NCBI GenBank assembly: GCA_021850955.1
Contig: JAJZKH010000005.1
Span: 1-17,604, forward strand
DNA: 17,604 nt
DNA from: Microcaldota archaeon
Lineage (GTDB): Archaea > Micrarchaeota > Micrarchaeia > Micrarchaeales > CABMGC01
Reading direction: 5' to 3'
In this document: positions 5,976 to 13,362 of the stretch, piece by piece
How positions within the stretch are numbered: the first letter of the stretch is position 1
Layout: each line of letters starts with the position of its first letter
Program-made: the position numbers and the translations under genes
Notes under the pieces: generated by a model
The model's database searches: none
What the model was told of the DNA's origin: nothing
What the model saw: only the letters and a program-made list of their open reading frames with translations

Positions 5976-7331
5976 TTAATGTTTTTGTTTTTTTGTCAAG
6001 AGTTTATACTCTTCTTCATTATTACAAAACATCTTTACAAATTTTTCTTTATAGAATTTTTTATCTAAATATTCAGTTGCACTTCTTGTATATTTTAATG
6101 CTTCTTTTAAACAAGAACTAGCTCCTGGGGAAGGTGCCATTGAAAACTCAATTCCATCTCCTCTTAAATCTACTACTCCTAATATTAACCTCCTCATTTT
6201 TTTATCTATTATCTGTGGCCGTATTCCTCCACCTTGTTTATAGAATTTTATATCATTATACTTTAAACTAGGAATTATTTTATTTACCTCTTCTTTTAAG
6301 AAGTAATACTTTCCTAAATCAGGTATCGAGTAGATAAAGTTTTTTTCTACTATTCTTTGTATATCTTTATCCTCCGATATGTTGATTAAACTTTCAACAG
6401 TTTCCTTATCAAGACCCATTGCTTTGATGTATTTATATGTTGACATTACATTTGTATGCTCTAAAAATGGAACTATATTTACAGTAGGTCCATATCTTGT
6501 TATTTTTTTATTTGTAATATCTACATCTGCATGCACCGCAGCAAAAGGTATTCCACCTTTTTGAACTCTATAAACTTTTCCTTTAATTACATTTCTTGAA
6601 TAATAAAAATTACCTGCTACTGAAAGCATAGACAAATCTCTACCATAACCTAATTTTTTTGCAAAGTATAAACTATATCCTCCAGCTGCAAAAACAACAA
6701 ATCTTCCCCTATATGTTGACTTTTCAGTTTTTACTATATAATGGGCATTTTTTCTTTCGATATCTATTGCTTCTTCATTTAATCGTAATTTTATATTCTT
6801 CTTACTTTTTAGTGCTGAATTAACAAAAGAAGAAGACAACAAGCCAAAGTTCACCATGTGTCCATCTTTGGAATAAGCAGCAATAACTTCTTCATCTTTA
6901 TCTCTACCTTTAATTAAATTTGGTTCAACCTTTAATATCTCAGATGTTTTTATAACTTTAATACTTGGAAAAAGAGAAATAAATTTTTCATCATATCTTT
7001 TTATTATATTCTCTACTTCTTCGTTACCAACTCCTAATACCATTTTCTGTACTGGTTTTATAAAATTACTTTCTCTAAGTTTTTTTGTATACTTTAAAAT
7101 TAGATGCGACGCTGTTCTAGTTTCTATTATTTTTTCTGTGTTGTAATTTGTTTCTATGTCTCCTACGTGTAATGTTTGACTATTACTATGACTCCAAGAT
7201 GAACCTCTACCTATTTTTTTCTTTTCTATTAAAAGTATATTATTAATGTCTGTAAACTCTGAAAGTGTATACAACAATGATGTGCCTATTACTCCTCCTC
7301 CTACAATTATTACATCGTAATCATTTTCCAT
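5976..7331 (-). CDS. mqo: Malate:quinone oxidoreductase (FAD-dependent, H. pylori-like)
   Basis: The enzyme oxidises L-malate to oxaloacetate and passes electrons to the quinone pool, as a peripheral membrane flavoprotein. At 451 residues it has the length of the Helicobacter-type enzyme. The N-terminus is a Rossmann FAD site (VIIVGGGVIGTSLL, residues 7-20). Family signatures follow: SSWSHSNSQTLHVGDIETNY (44-63), EPNLIKGR (136-143), VNFGLL (160-165), KVYRVQKGGIPFAAVHAD (252-269) and MAPSPGAS (398-405). The VQ...PFAAVHAD segment resembles what I recall of H. pylori Mqo and separates it from L-2-hydroxyglutarate oxidase. It is divergent from the citrate synthase cluster, so its product oxaloacetate would feed that enzyme. 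There is no Shine-Dalgarno-like motif; the TATA position implies a short leader. An alternative in the same superfamily would be a 2-hydroxyacid oxidase, which I think less likely. Confidence 0.85.
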   Translation of the reverse strand: MENDYDVIIVGGGVIGTSLLYTLSEFTDINNILLIEKKKIGRGSSWSHSNSQTLHVGDIETNYNTEKIIETRTASHLILKYTKKLRESNFIKPVQKMVLGVGNEEVENIIKRYDEKFISLFPSIKVIKTSEILKVEPNLIKGRDKDEEVIAAYSKDGHMVNFGLLSSSFVNSALKSKKNIKLRLNEEAIDIERKNAHYIVKTEKSTYRGRFVVFAAGGYSLYFAKKLGYGRDLSMLSVAGNFYYSRNVIKGKVYRVQKGGIPFAAVHADVDITNKKITRYGPTVNIVPFLEHTNVMSTYKYIKAMGLDKETVESLINISEDKDIQRIVEKNFIYSIPDLGKYYFLKEEVNKIIPSLKYNDIKFYKQGGGIRPQIIDKKMRRLILGVVDLRGDGIEFSMAPSPGASSCLKEALKYTRSATEYLDKKFYKEKFVKMFCNNEEEYKLLTKKQKH

Positions 7332-7362
7332 TTAAATGCAATTATACCATAAACTATGTCCA

Positions 7363-7370
7363 TATTTAAA
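7363..7370 (-). promoter_or_regulatory. TATA box of mqo
   Basis: In the minus sense, TTTAAATA lies 32-39 nt upstream of the mqo ATG (7331). The spacing fits transcription starting within about 10 nt of the start codon. Confidence 0.5.
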
Positions 7371-7439
7371 TCTTACTTTTTATTATTTGTCTCAAAATAC
7401 GTTCTTCATTGCTAAACTCTAGCTAAACTAAAACATTAC

Positions 7440-7448
7440 TATTTAAGG
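7440..7448 (+). promoter_or_regulatory. TATA box of the citrate synthase cluster
   Basis: TATTTAAGG lies 39 nt upstream of the ATG at 7479. A similar TTTAAGGT string occurs in front of the CCA-adding enzyme gene. This is the only promoter-like site seen before the six-gene run ending at 14286. Confidence 0.5.
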
Positions 7449-7478
7449 TTTACTCATGTATTATTTTTATGTGTTAAT

Positions 7479-8624
7479 ATGGCAAAAATTAACAAAAATT
7501 CAAATGTCAAAGTAAAAGGACTTGAGGGTATTATAGCAGGTCAAACTAATATTTCTTTTATTGACGGATTAAAAGGAAGGCTGTTTTATCGTGGTTACTC
7601 TATAGAAGACATAGCTGAAAACTGTACTTTTGAAGAAGTGTCATATCTTTTAATATACGGAAAACTTCCAAATAAAAATGAACTTAAAAACTTTTCAACA
7701 ACACTTAAAAGAAAGAGAGCACTTCCAAAACATACTATACGTATGTTGCACACATTTACAAAAAATATGAGCTCTATGGAAGCTCTACGAACCGTAGTCA
7801 GTTCATTATCTTCTAATGACAAAGACTCAAGAATTTCATCATATGAAGAAAAGCTAGATACAGGTTTATCAATAATTGCAAAGATGCCTACTATAGTTGC
7901 TTATCATTACAGAATAAAAAACTCAAAAACTCCAATACCTCCAAATCCAAAGTTATCTCATGCAGAAAATTTTCTATATATGTTAACTGGAAAAATTCCT
8001 GATTCTGAAGGAGCAGAAGTTTTAGATAAGGACTTTGTTCTTCATGCAGAACACGGATTTAACGCATCATCTTTTTCAGTGAGGGTAACTGTCTCTACAT
8101 TAAGTGATGTCCATTCTGCATATACTACAGGTATTGGAACTTTAAAAGGTCCTTTACACGGAGGTGCAGCTACCGAAGTATTGCTAATGCTTAAGAATAT
8201 CAAAAAACCAGAGAATGTATCCTCTTATGTAAATAAGATAATTTTATCTCATGGAAGAGTAATGGGCTATGGTCATAGAATATACAAAGTATATGATCCA
8301 AGAGCAAAAATACTTAAAAAAATGGCTGAAAATCTAAGTGCAAAAAACAACAACACAACATATGTTGAGATTGGTCAAAAATTAGAACATATGATGTCAG
8401 ATAAAAAGAACATATACCCAAATGTTGATTTTTATTCTGCAATAGTTTACCATAATCTTAATCTTACACATGAGTTGTATTCGCCAATATTTGCAATAGC
8501 AAGAAGTTCAGGATGGTTAGCACATATATTAGAACAGTATAAAAATAATAGACTAATAAGACCACTTGAAGAGTATACTGGGAATTTAAACCTAAAGTTT
8601 ATACCTATATCAAAAAGAAAGTAG
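7479..8624 (+). CDS. gltA: Citrate synthase (type II-like short archaeal/Gram-positive form)
   Basis: It condenses oxaloacetate with acetyl-CoA to citrate in the cytoplasm. The 381-residue length is that of the short dimeric archaeal citrate synthases. The catalytic triad is intact: H227 in GPLHGGAATE, H266 in GYGHRIYKVYDPR and D317 in PNVDFYSA. The substrate arginines are present (R275 in YDPRAK and R341 in FAIARSSGW), as is H192 in AEHGFNASSFSVR. The N-terminal GLEGIIAGQTNIS and LFYRGYSIEDI segments are typical. It begins the six-gene cluster and is followed after 4 bp by isocitrate dehydrogenase. Archaeal members often also accept propionyl-CoA, so 2-methylcitrate synthase activity is possible given the PrpD-family gene, but the dehydrogenase next door and the absence here of a methylisocitrate lyase favour citrate. 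Confidence 0.93.
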   Translation: MAKINKNSNVKVKGLEGIIAGQTNISFIDGLKGRLFYRGYSIEDIAENCTFEEVSYLLIYGKLPNKNELKNFSTTLKRKRALPKHTIRMLHTFTKNMSSMEALRTVVSSLSSNDKDSRISSYEEKLDTGLSIIAKMPTIVAYHYRIKNSKTPIPPNPKLSHAENFLYMLTGKIPDSEGAEVLDKDFVLHAEHGFNASSFSVRVTVSTLSDVHSAYTTGIGTLKGPLHGGAATEVLLMLKNIKKPENVSSYVNKIILSHGRVMGYGHRIYKVYDPRAKILKKMAENLSAKNNNTTYVEIGQKLEHMMSDKKNIYPNVDFYSAIVYHNLNLTHELYSPIFAIARSSGWLAHILEQYKNNRLIRPLEEYTGNLNLKFIPISKRK

Positions 8625-8628
8625 TATT

Positions 8629-9714
8629 ATGAAAAAATATACAATAACTGTTGTACCGGGAGATGGGATAGGTCCAGAAGTAATCAACTCAGCTATGCAA
8701 TGCATAAATACAGTTTCTGAAAAATATAACTTCTCAATAAACTGGGAAAAACATATTGCAGGAGAGGTTGCATTAAACGAGTATGGTTCATTACTTCCTA
8801 CTGAAACTTTAAGTTCTATTAGAAAAAATAAGTTTGCATTAAAAGGACCAATAACAACTCCATTAGGCAAAGGTTTTAGGAGTGTCAATGTAGAACTTAG
8901 AAAAAAACTTGAGTTATTTGCAAATGTAAGGCCTACAAAAACAATTCAGGGAATTAAAACTAACTTTTCAAATGTAAATTTAATAGTAATACGGGAAAAT
9001 ACAGAGGATCTTTATTCTGGGATAGAGTTCAAAGAGAGCTCTTTCTTGTCAAAAAAATTAATAAAATTTGTTGAAAAAGATTCAAAATTAAAAATACCTA
9101 ATGATAGCTCAATTGCACTTAAAACAATATCAAAAACAGCTACTAAAAGAGTTGCAGAGTTTGCATTTGCATACGCACAAAAAAACAAAAGAAAAAAAGT
9201 CACAATAATACATAAATCAAATATTTTGAAATATACTGATGGATTATTTGTTAGTGAAGCTGAAAAAGTATCAAAAAAATTCAAATCAATAATTTGTGAT
9301 AACTTAGTTGTAGATAACGCATGTTCAAAATTAGTTTCAAAACCAGAACTTTTTGATATTTTATTATGTCCTAATTTATACGGCGATATAATCTCTGATT
9401 TATGTTCTGGACTTGTTGGAGGTCTAGGCATTGCACCAAGTGCAAACATAGGCAAAAGCATGGCAGTTTTTGAACCTGTACATGGTTCGGCACCAAAACA
9501 TTCCGGAAAAAACGATGTTAATCCTTCAGCAGCAATTTTATCTGGAGCTATGCTATTGAATCATTTAGGAGAAATTAAAGCTTCAAAAGCTCTTGAAGAT
9601 GCAGTTTATTCAGTACTAAAGGAAAAAACTAATGTTACTTATGACATAACTCCTAAAAATCCAGTTTCAACTACTGAAATGACAAAGGCTATTATTAAAA
9701 AAATTAAAAAGTGA
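8629..9714 (+). CDS. icd: Isocitrate dehydrogenase (short IDH3-like form, NADP-type cofactor residues)
   Basis: It oxidatively decarboxylates isocitrate to 2-oxoglutarate. It belongs to the isocitrate/isopropylmalate dehydrogenase family at 361 residues. Isocitrate-type substrate residues are seen: S85 and N87 in FRSVNVELR, with R91, R101 (ANVRP) and R122 (VIRENTEDLYSG, Y129). K196 and the metal aspartates D253/D257 (LYGDIISD) are present. The SVN element separates it from isopropylmalate and homoisocitrate dehydrogenases. Cofactor residues aligned to E. coli Icd are K290-H291 (HGSAPKH; E. coli K344-Y345), V297 (V351) and Y338 (Y391), closer to the NADP than the NAD set, although the R395 position is Pro. 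Sequence as a whole looks like the eukaryotic IDH3-type enzymes. It is placed 4 bp after gltA and 4 bp before prpD. Confidence 0.9.
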   Translation: MKKYTITVVPGDGIGPEVINSAMQCINTVSEKYNFSINWEKHIAGEVALNEYGSLLPTETLSSIRKNKFALKGPITTPLGKGFRSVNVELRKKLELFANVRPTKTIQGIKTNFSNVNLIVIRENTEDLYSGIEFKESSFLSKKLIKFVEKDSKLKIPNDSSIALKTISKTATKRVAEFAFAYAQKNKRKKVTIIHKSNILKYTDGLFVSEAEKVSKKFKSIICDNLVVDNACSKLVSKPELFDILLCPNLYGDIISDLCSGLVGGLGIAPSANIGKSMAVFEPVHGSAPKHSGKNDVNPSAAILSGAMLLNHLGEIKASKALEDAVYSVLKEKTNVTYDITPKNPVSTTEMTKAIIKKIKK

Positions 9715-9718
9715 GATT

Positions 9719-11068
9719 ATGACATTAGCAGAAGATATTAGTGAGTATGCAAATTCATTGTCTTATAAAATACTACCTAGTAAAACAATAGAAATTGCAA
9801 AAGACGCTGTTATAGATACATTTGGTTGCGCATTAGGCGCACAGAAAGCGGTTCCTGTGCAAATCGCAAAAAAGACAATTAAAAAAAGCAAAGAAGGAGC
9901 TTCAATATTATGTTCAAGTGAAAAAGCTAGCTCTGAAGACGCTGGTTTTGTGAACGGAATAATGTCTAGATATTTAGACTATAATGACTCTTTCGAGTCG
10001 AAGGAGTTTGCACATCCTAGTGATAATATAATGCCATTGCTCGCCGTAGCTGAAGAATACAACAGAACAGGCAAAGATGTCATTGTTGCAATAGCACTAG
10101 CTTACGAAGTACAATGCCGCCTTTCTACAGCTGCGAGCTTATGGAAGAAAGGCTGGGATCACACTAGCTATGGTTTAGTTAGTGTTGCTACTGCATCATC
10201 ATTTTTAATGGAATCAGGAGTTAAAAAAACCACCCAAGCTATAAACATAGCATTAAACTCACATATCGCAATGAGACAGGTACGCGCAGGCGAGCTCTCT
10301 ATGTGGAAAGCAATATCATTTCCTAACGCTGCAAAAGATGCAATATTCTCGGCTAAACTAGCTAATAATGGCATAACCGGACCATCTCCAATCTTTGAAG
10401 GCGAGATGGGTTTCTGGAAACAAGTAACTGGTAAGTTTAATTTAAGTACAAAGACATTTGGAAATAAAAAAAATCAATTTTTAATAAATCAAAGAATAAC
10501 TAAGTTTTATCCTGCAGAGATACGTTCTCAAAGTGCAATAACAGCTGCAATATCTGCAAAAGAAGAAATCAAAAACATAGATGAAATTAAAAAAATCAAT
10601 ATATTAACAACAGAAAGTGGTTACAAAGTTTTAGGGAAAGACAAGGAAAAATGGTCTCCAAAAACAAAGGAAACTGCAGATCATAGTCTTCCATTTATTG
10701 TTTGTTCTGCATTAATTTATGGAGACATAACTCCTGAGTCGTATTCAGAGAAAAGATTAACTGATAACAGAATCAATAAACTACTAAAATTAACAACAGT
10801 AAAAGAAAAGAAGGAGCTAACTGCGAGGTATCCTTCATGTATCTCTAATGAAATAAATGTAATTACTAAAAATAAAACAATAGATAAGGTTGTTTATTAT
10901 CAAAAAGGTCATCCTAAAAATCCAATGAGTAAAAAAGAGTTAGAACAAAAGTTCATCACTCTTGCTTCAATGTCCTTAAGCAAAAATAAATCAATGATTT
11001 TACTAAATGAACTACGAAATCTTGAAAGTATTAAAAAGATATCGTGTTTATTTGATTTATGTATGTGA
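9719..11068 (+). CDS. MmgE/PrpD-family dehydratase, probable aconitase substitute
   Basis: MmgE/PrpD enzymes dehydrate 2-methylcitrate or citrate without an iron-sulfur cluster; E. coli PrpD has been reported to have minor aconitase activity. Family signatures are clear: YKILPSKTIEIAKDAVIDTF (16-35), GFVNGIMSRYLDYNDSF (76-92) with AHPSDNIMPLLAVAEE (98-112), GWDHTSYG (145-152), the VRAGELSMWKAISFPNAA run (188-205) and FEGEMGFWK (226-234). The 449-residue length is slightly short of bacterial PrpD (about 480). GTGA lies 5 nt before the ATG. It sits between isocitrate dehydrogenase and the ComA/HSA32 gene with 4-bp spacings on both sides. Location suggests citrate to isocitrate conversion, so it would stand in for aconitase; a methylcitrate role is the alternative. 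Whether a true aconitase exists elsewhere in the genome cannot be seen. Confidence 0.87.
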   Translation: MTLAEDISEYANSLSYKILPSKTIEIAKDAVIDTFGCALGAQKAVPVQIAKKTIKKSKEGASILCSSEKASSEDAGFVNGIMSRYLDYNDSFESKEFAHPSDNIMPLLAVAEEYNRTGKDVIVAIALAYEVQCRLSTAASLWKKGWDHTSYGLVSVATASSFLMESGVKKTTQAINIALNSHIAMRQVRAGELSMWKAISFPNAAKDAIFSAKLANNGITGPSPIFEGEMGFWKQVTGKFNLSTKTFGNKKNQFLINQRITKFYPAEIRSQSAITAAISAKEEIKNIDEIKKINILTTESGYKVLGKDKEKWSPKTKETADHSLPFIVCSALIYGDITPESYSEKRLTDNRINKLLKLTTVKEKKELTARYPSCISNEINVITKNKTIDKVVYYQKGHPKNPMSKKELEQKFITLASMSLSKNKSMILLNELRNLESIKKISCLFDLCM

Positions 11069-11072
11069 TTTT

Positions 11073-11912
11073 ATGGAAAAAAGAGCATTTGATTTTCTCG
11101 ATATATATGAACTACCAAAAAAGCCAAGAAAGAAAGGAATAATAGAAATCAGAGGTCCTTACTACTCCTCAATAACTTACGGTTACTTGAAAGGCTTATT
11201 GCATGATTGGAGCAATTACTTTGATGGATATAAATTTGCAGGAGGTTCTGAGCGTTTTCTTTCGAAAAAAACAGTAAAAGATATTCTTGATGCATGTCAT
11301 GATCATGGAGTTTATGTATCTACTGGGGGTTTTGTTGAACGTATAATTGTTCAAGGCTCAAAGGCAGTTGATCAATACATAAAAGAGTGTAAATCCTTGG
11401 GCTTCGATGTTATAGAAGTATCTAGTGGTTTTGTTGACATTTCATTAAAAGATAAAGTAGAGATAGTTAAGCAGGTTCAAAAGAAAGGTATGAAAGCAAA
11501 ACCTGAAGTTTCATTTATGTATGATGCAGGTGGAGGTACTCATAGGGTAGGTTACGAAGGAGAAATGAAGATGCGCAAAATAGATGATGTAATGTCAGAG
11601 TTATCGGCACATATCAAAGCAGGTGTTGATGTAATAATGATAGAGTCAGAAGGTTTGACTGAAGATCTTCCTCCAAATAAATGGCGTTTAGATTTAATTA
11701 AAAAAATAACAAATGAGTTTGGCTTTGATAAGTTCATGTTTGAAGCTTCAGATCCGCCTGTATTCAAATGGTATCTTAAAAAATTCGGTAAGGATGTAAA
11801 TCTTTTCATTGATTACTCTCAATTAGTCGAGTTCAATGCTTGGCGTGCTGGATTATGGGGAGATGAAGATATCTGGAAAGGCAAAAAGTTTAGCTATAAA
11901 CCCACAAAATAA
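11073..11912 (+). CDS. ComA/HSA32-family TIM-barrel protein (phosphosulfolactate synthase-like)
   Basis: The family's founding enzyme ComA adds sulfite to phosphoenolpyruvate in coenzyme M synthesis; plant HSA32 is a heat-tolerance relative without a known reaction. This 279-residue protein looks much more like HSA32: KPRKKGIIEIRGPYYSS (17-33), FDGYKFAGGSE (50-60), DHGVYVSTGGFVER (77-90), ECKSLGFDVIEVSSG (105-119), GMKAKPEV (139-146), AGVDVIMIE (183-191) and FEASDPP...VNLFIDYSQ (223-250). The DKG near the N-terminus of true ComA, as I recall it, is missing. I chose the ATG at 11073, preceded by GTGA and 4 bp after prpD; an upstream ATG at 11007 would lie inside prpD and adds nothing conserved. 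No ComB, ComC or ComDE lies nearby. Reaction unknown; probably a PEP- or phosphate-binding lyase-type chemistry. Confidence 0.82.
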   Translation: MEKRAFDFLDIYELPKKPRKKGIIEIRGPYYSSITYGYLKGLLHDWSNYFDGYKFAGGSERFLSKKTVKDILDACHDHGVYVSTGGFVERIIVQGSKAVDQYIKECKSLGFDVIEVSSGFVDISLKDKVEIVKQVQKKGMKAKPEVSFMYDAGGGTHRVGYEGEMKMRKIDDVMSELSAHIKAGVDVIMIESEGLTEDLPPNKWRLDLIKKITNEFGFDKFMFEASDPPVFKWYLKKFGKDVNLFIDYSQLVEFNAWRAGLWGDEDIWKGKKFSYKPTK

Positions 11913-11926
11913 ATAATTGTGAAATA

Positions 11927-13339
11927 ATGGTAAACTCTAAAAACAAAAACAAATACGAAGACAAAAATGATGCATCAATAAATGAAGAGTTTGATTGGAA
12001 ACTTTATCCAGAAACTGAAAAGTTTCTTACCTCAATAATTAATAACTTTCTTAAAAAAAATAAGTTTGCAGCTCAGTTATCTAAAAAAATGTCAACAGAA
12101 ACATCAACAAAGTTTTTTAACTGGGTGGATTATGTTGTTATTCCAGAAAGTAAAACAAATGAGAAAGCACTTCTGAAACTTGGGTTTAGCAAATTTATTC
12201 CTGTTGATAAAAAATGTAAATATGGAAAGCCATTCAAACACAGTAGATCTTACTTCTTTCCTGTAATACTTGGAAAAAGTAATGAAACTGAGGTTGTGTT
12301 GAAACCAGAAGAACTTGATAATTTTATACAAGCTATTGGAGTAAATACAAATATCGAAGGTAAACCATTTTCACGTTTTAGAAAAGCAATAATTTCAAAA
12401 GAAGGAAGTTATACATTATCTGCTGTTGAAAGACGCGGTTACAATGGTTTTTCAACAAATTCAAAAGACGATGTCTTTGAGTACCTAACAGTTTTGAGCA
12501 TGTTTTTTTCACGACAACGTTACTTCAAAAATGATAATGAAGGAATAAAGTTTACAGAAAAATTAATTTATTCTGCACTTTCAAAGTTAGATAATGCAAG
12601 AGTATCTGATGCATTTTTCAGATCAGAAAGGGCATACTGGCAAAGGAGAAACTTAGCAGGACAGGTACAAAAATCAAGGCAAGATAAATTAGGTTTAGGT
12701 TGGGGCAATCAAGACCATCATACATATCGTTCTTCAAGACAAAACTTCTCAAAAATGATACATATTTTTGAGTTAATGGGTTATACTTGCAGAGAAAAAT
12801 ATTATGCAGGTGATCAAGCACATTGGGGAGCTCAAATAATGGAACATGACGTTTGCGATATAGTTGTATTTACAGATGTTGATCTTTACTCTGAAGAAAC
12901 AGATATTGATTTTCCACATAAAGGATTACAACAAAGAAAAACATTAGGAACAGTTGGTTTGTGGGTAGGACTTCATGGCGAAAGTATTCTTCAAGCTGGT
13001 ATGCATCATTTAGAAGCAAGATTTGATTTTAACTCTTTAAGAAATAGTCTTCCAAAATTTGGGGTAACTGTGATGCCACCCTTTTCTAACTTTGAGTTTT
13101 TAAAACAAGCATTCACTTCTGGAGAGTTATGGCGTGTTGAAAAATCACGATTAGATAAATTACTCTCTAACTCTTCAATAACTAAAGAACAATACAATAA
13201 TTTTTTAAAAAACGGAGCAATAGGTAGTCACATGGAGGATCTTGAACGAACAAAAGGATTCAAAGGCTTCAATAAAAGTTCAGTTACAAAAATCATAAAA
13301 GCAACAGATCCTAGGGCACAAGAGTCATCAATGGCATAA
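11927..13339 (+). CDS. Unidentified 470-residue protein, His-rich core, possible VOC-like metalloenzyme
   Basis: I do not recognise this protein by name. It is soluble, with no signal peptide or membrane segment. The C-terminal two thirds is rich in residues typical of conserved catalytic cores: GWGNQDHHTYRSSR (258-271), YAGDQAHWGAQIMEHDVCDI (293-312), VVFTDVDL, then GTVGLWVGLHGESILQAGMHH (341-361) followed by LEARFDF, and NGAIGSHMEDL (429-439). Candidate metal ligands are H264, H265, H299, H307, H350, E352, H360, H361 and E363. Two segments (64-90, FNWVDYVVIPESK...LGF; 263-307) read like the beta-alpha start of a VOC/glyoxalase half, so a two-half VOC-type dioxygenase or isomerase is a possibility, not a call. 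It lies 14 bp after the HSA32-like gene with GTGA before the ATG and is followed 23 bp later by a dehydrogenase, so it probably acts in the same pathway. Confidence 0.85.
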   Translation: MVNSKNKNKYEDKNDASINEEFDWKLYPETEKFLTSIINNFLKKNKFAAQLSKKMSTETSTKFFNWVDYVVIPESKTNEKALLKLGFSKFIPVDKKCKYGKPFKHSRSYFFPVILGKSNETEVVLKPEELDNFIQAIGVNTNIEGKPFSRFRKAIISKEGSYTLSAVERRGYNGFSTNSKDDVFEYLTVLSMFFSRQRYFKNDNEGIKFTEKLIYSALSKLDNARVSDAFFRSERAYWQRRNLAGQVQKSRQDKLGLGWGNQDHHTYRSSRQNFSKMIHIFELMGYTCREKYYAGDQAHWGAQIMEHDVCDIVVFTDVDLYSEETDIDFPHKGLQQRKTLGTVGLWVGLHGESILQAGMHHLEARFDFNSLRNSLPKFGVTVMPPFSNFEFLKQAFTSGELWRVEKSRLDKLLSNSSITKEQYNNFLKNGAIGSHMEDLERTKGFKGFNKSSVTKIIKATDPRAQESSMA

Positions 13340-13362
13340 AAATTTAATTTCGATGTGTAAAA

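Noticed and set aside
9012..9461. A 149-residue minus-strand ORF opposite isocitrate dehydrogenase
   Set aside because: It is a shadow of the conserved dehydrogenase frame and has no family pattern; the same holds for the other reading frames opposite or within the genes listed.
8629..9714. Isopropylmalate or homoisocitrate dehydrogenase
   Set aside because: The substrate helix has the Ser-Val-Asn (S85, N87) pattern and arginines typical of isocitrate enzymes, and the neighbours are citrate enzymes.
7479..11068. A methylcitrate cycle (PrpC-PrpD) instead of a TCA segment
   Set aside because: An isocitrate dehydrogenase sits between the two genes and no methylisocitrate lyase is present. Not excluded for side activity.
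11007..11072. Earlier ATG extending the HSA32-like protein by 22 residues
   Set aside because: It lies inside the end of prpD, encodes nothing resembling the family, and the ATG at 11073 has GTGA in front and the same 4-bp spacing as the preceding genes.
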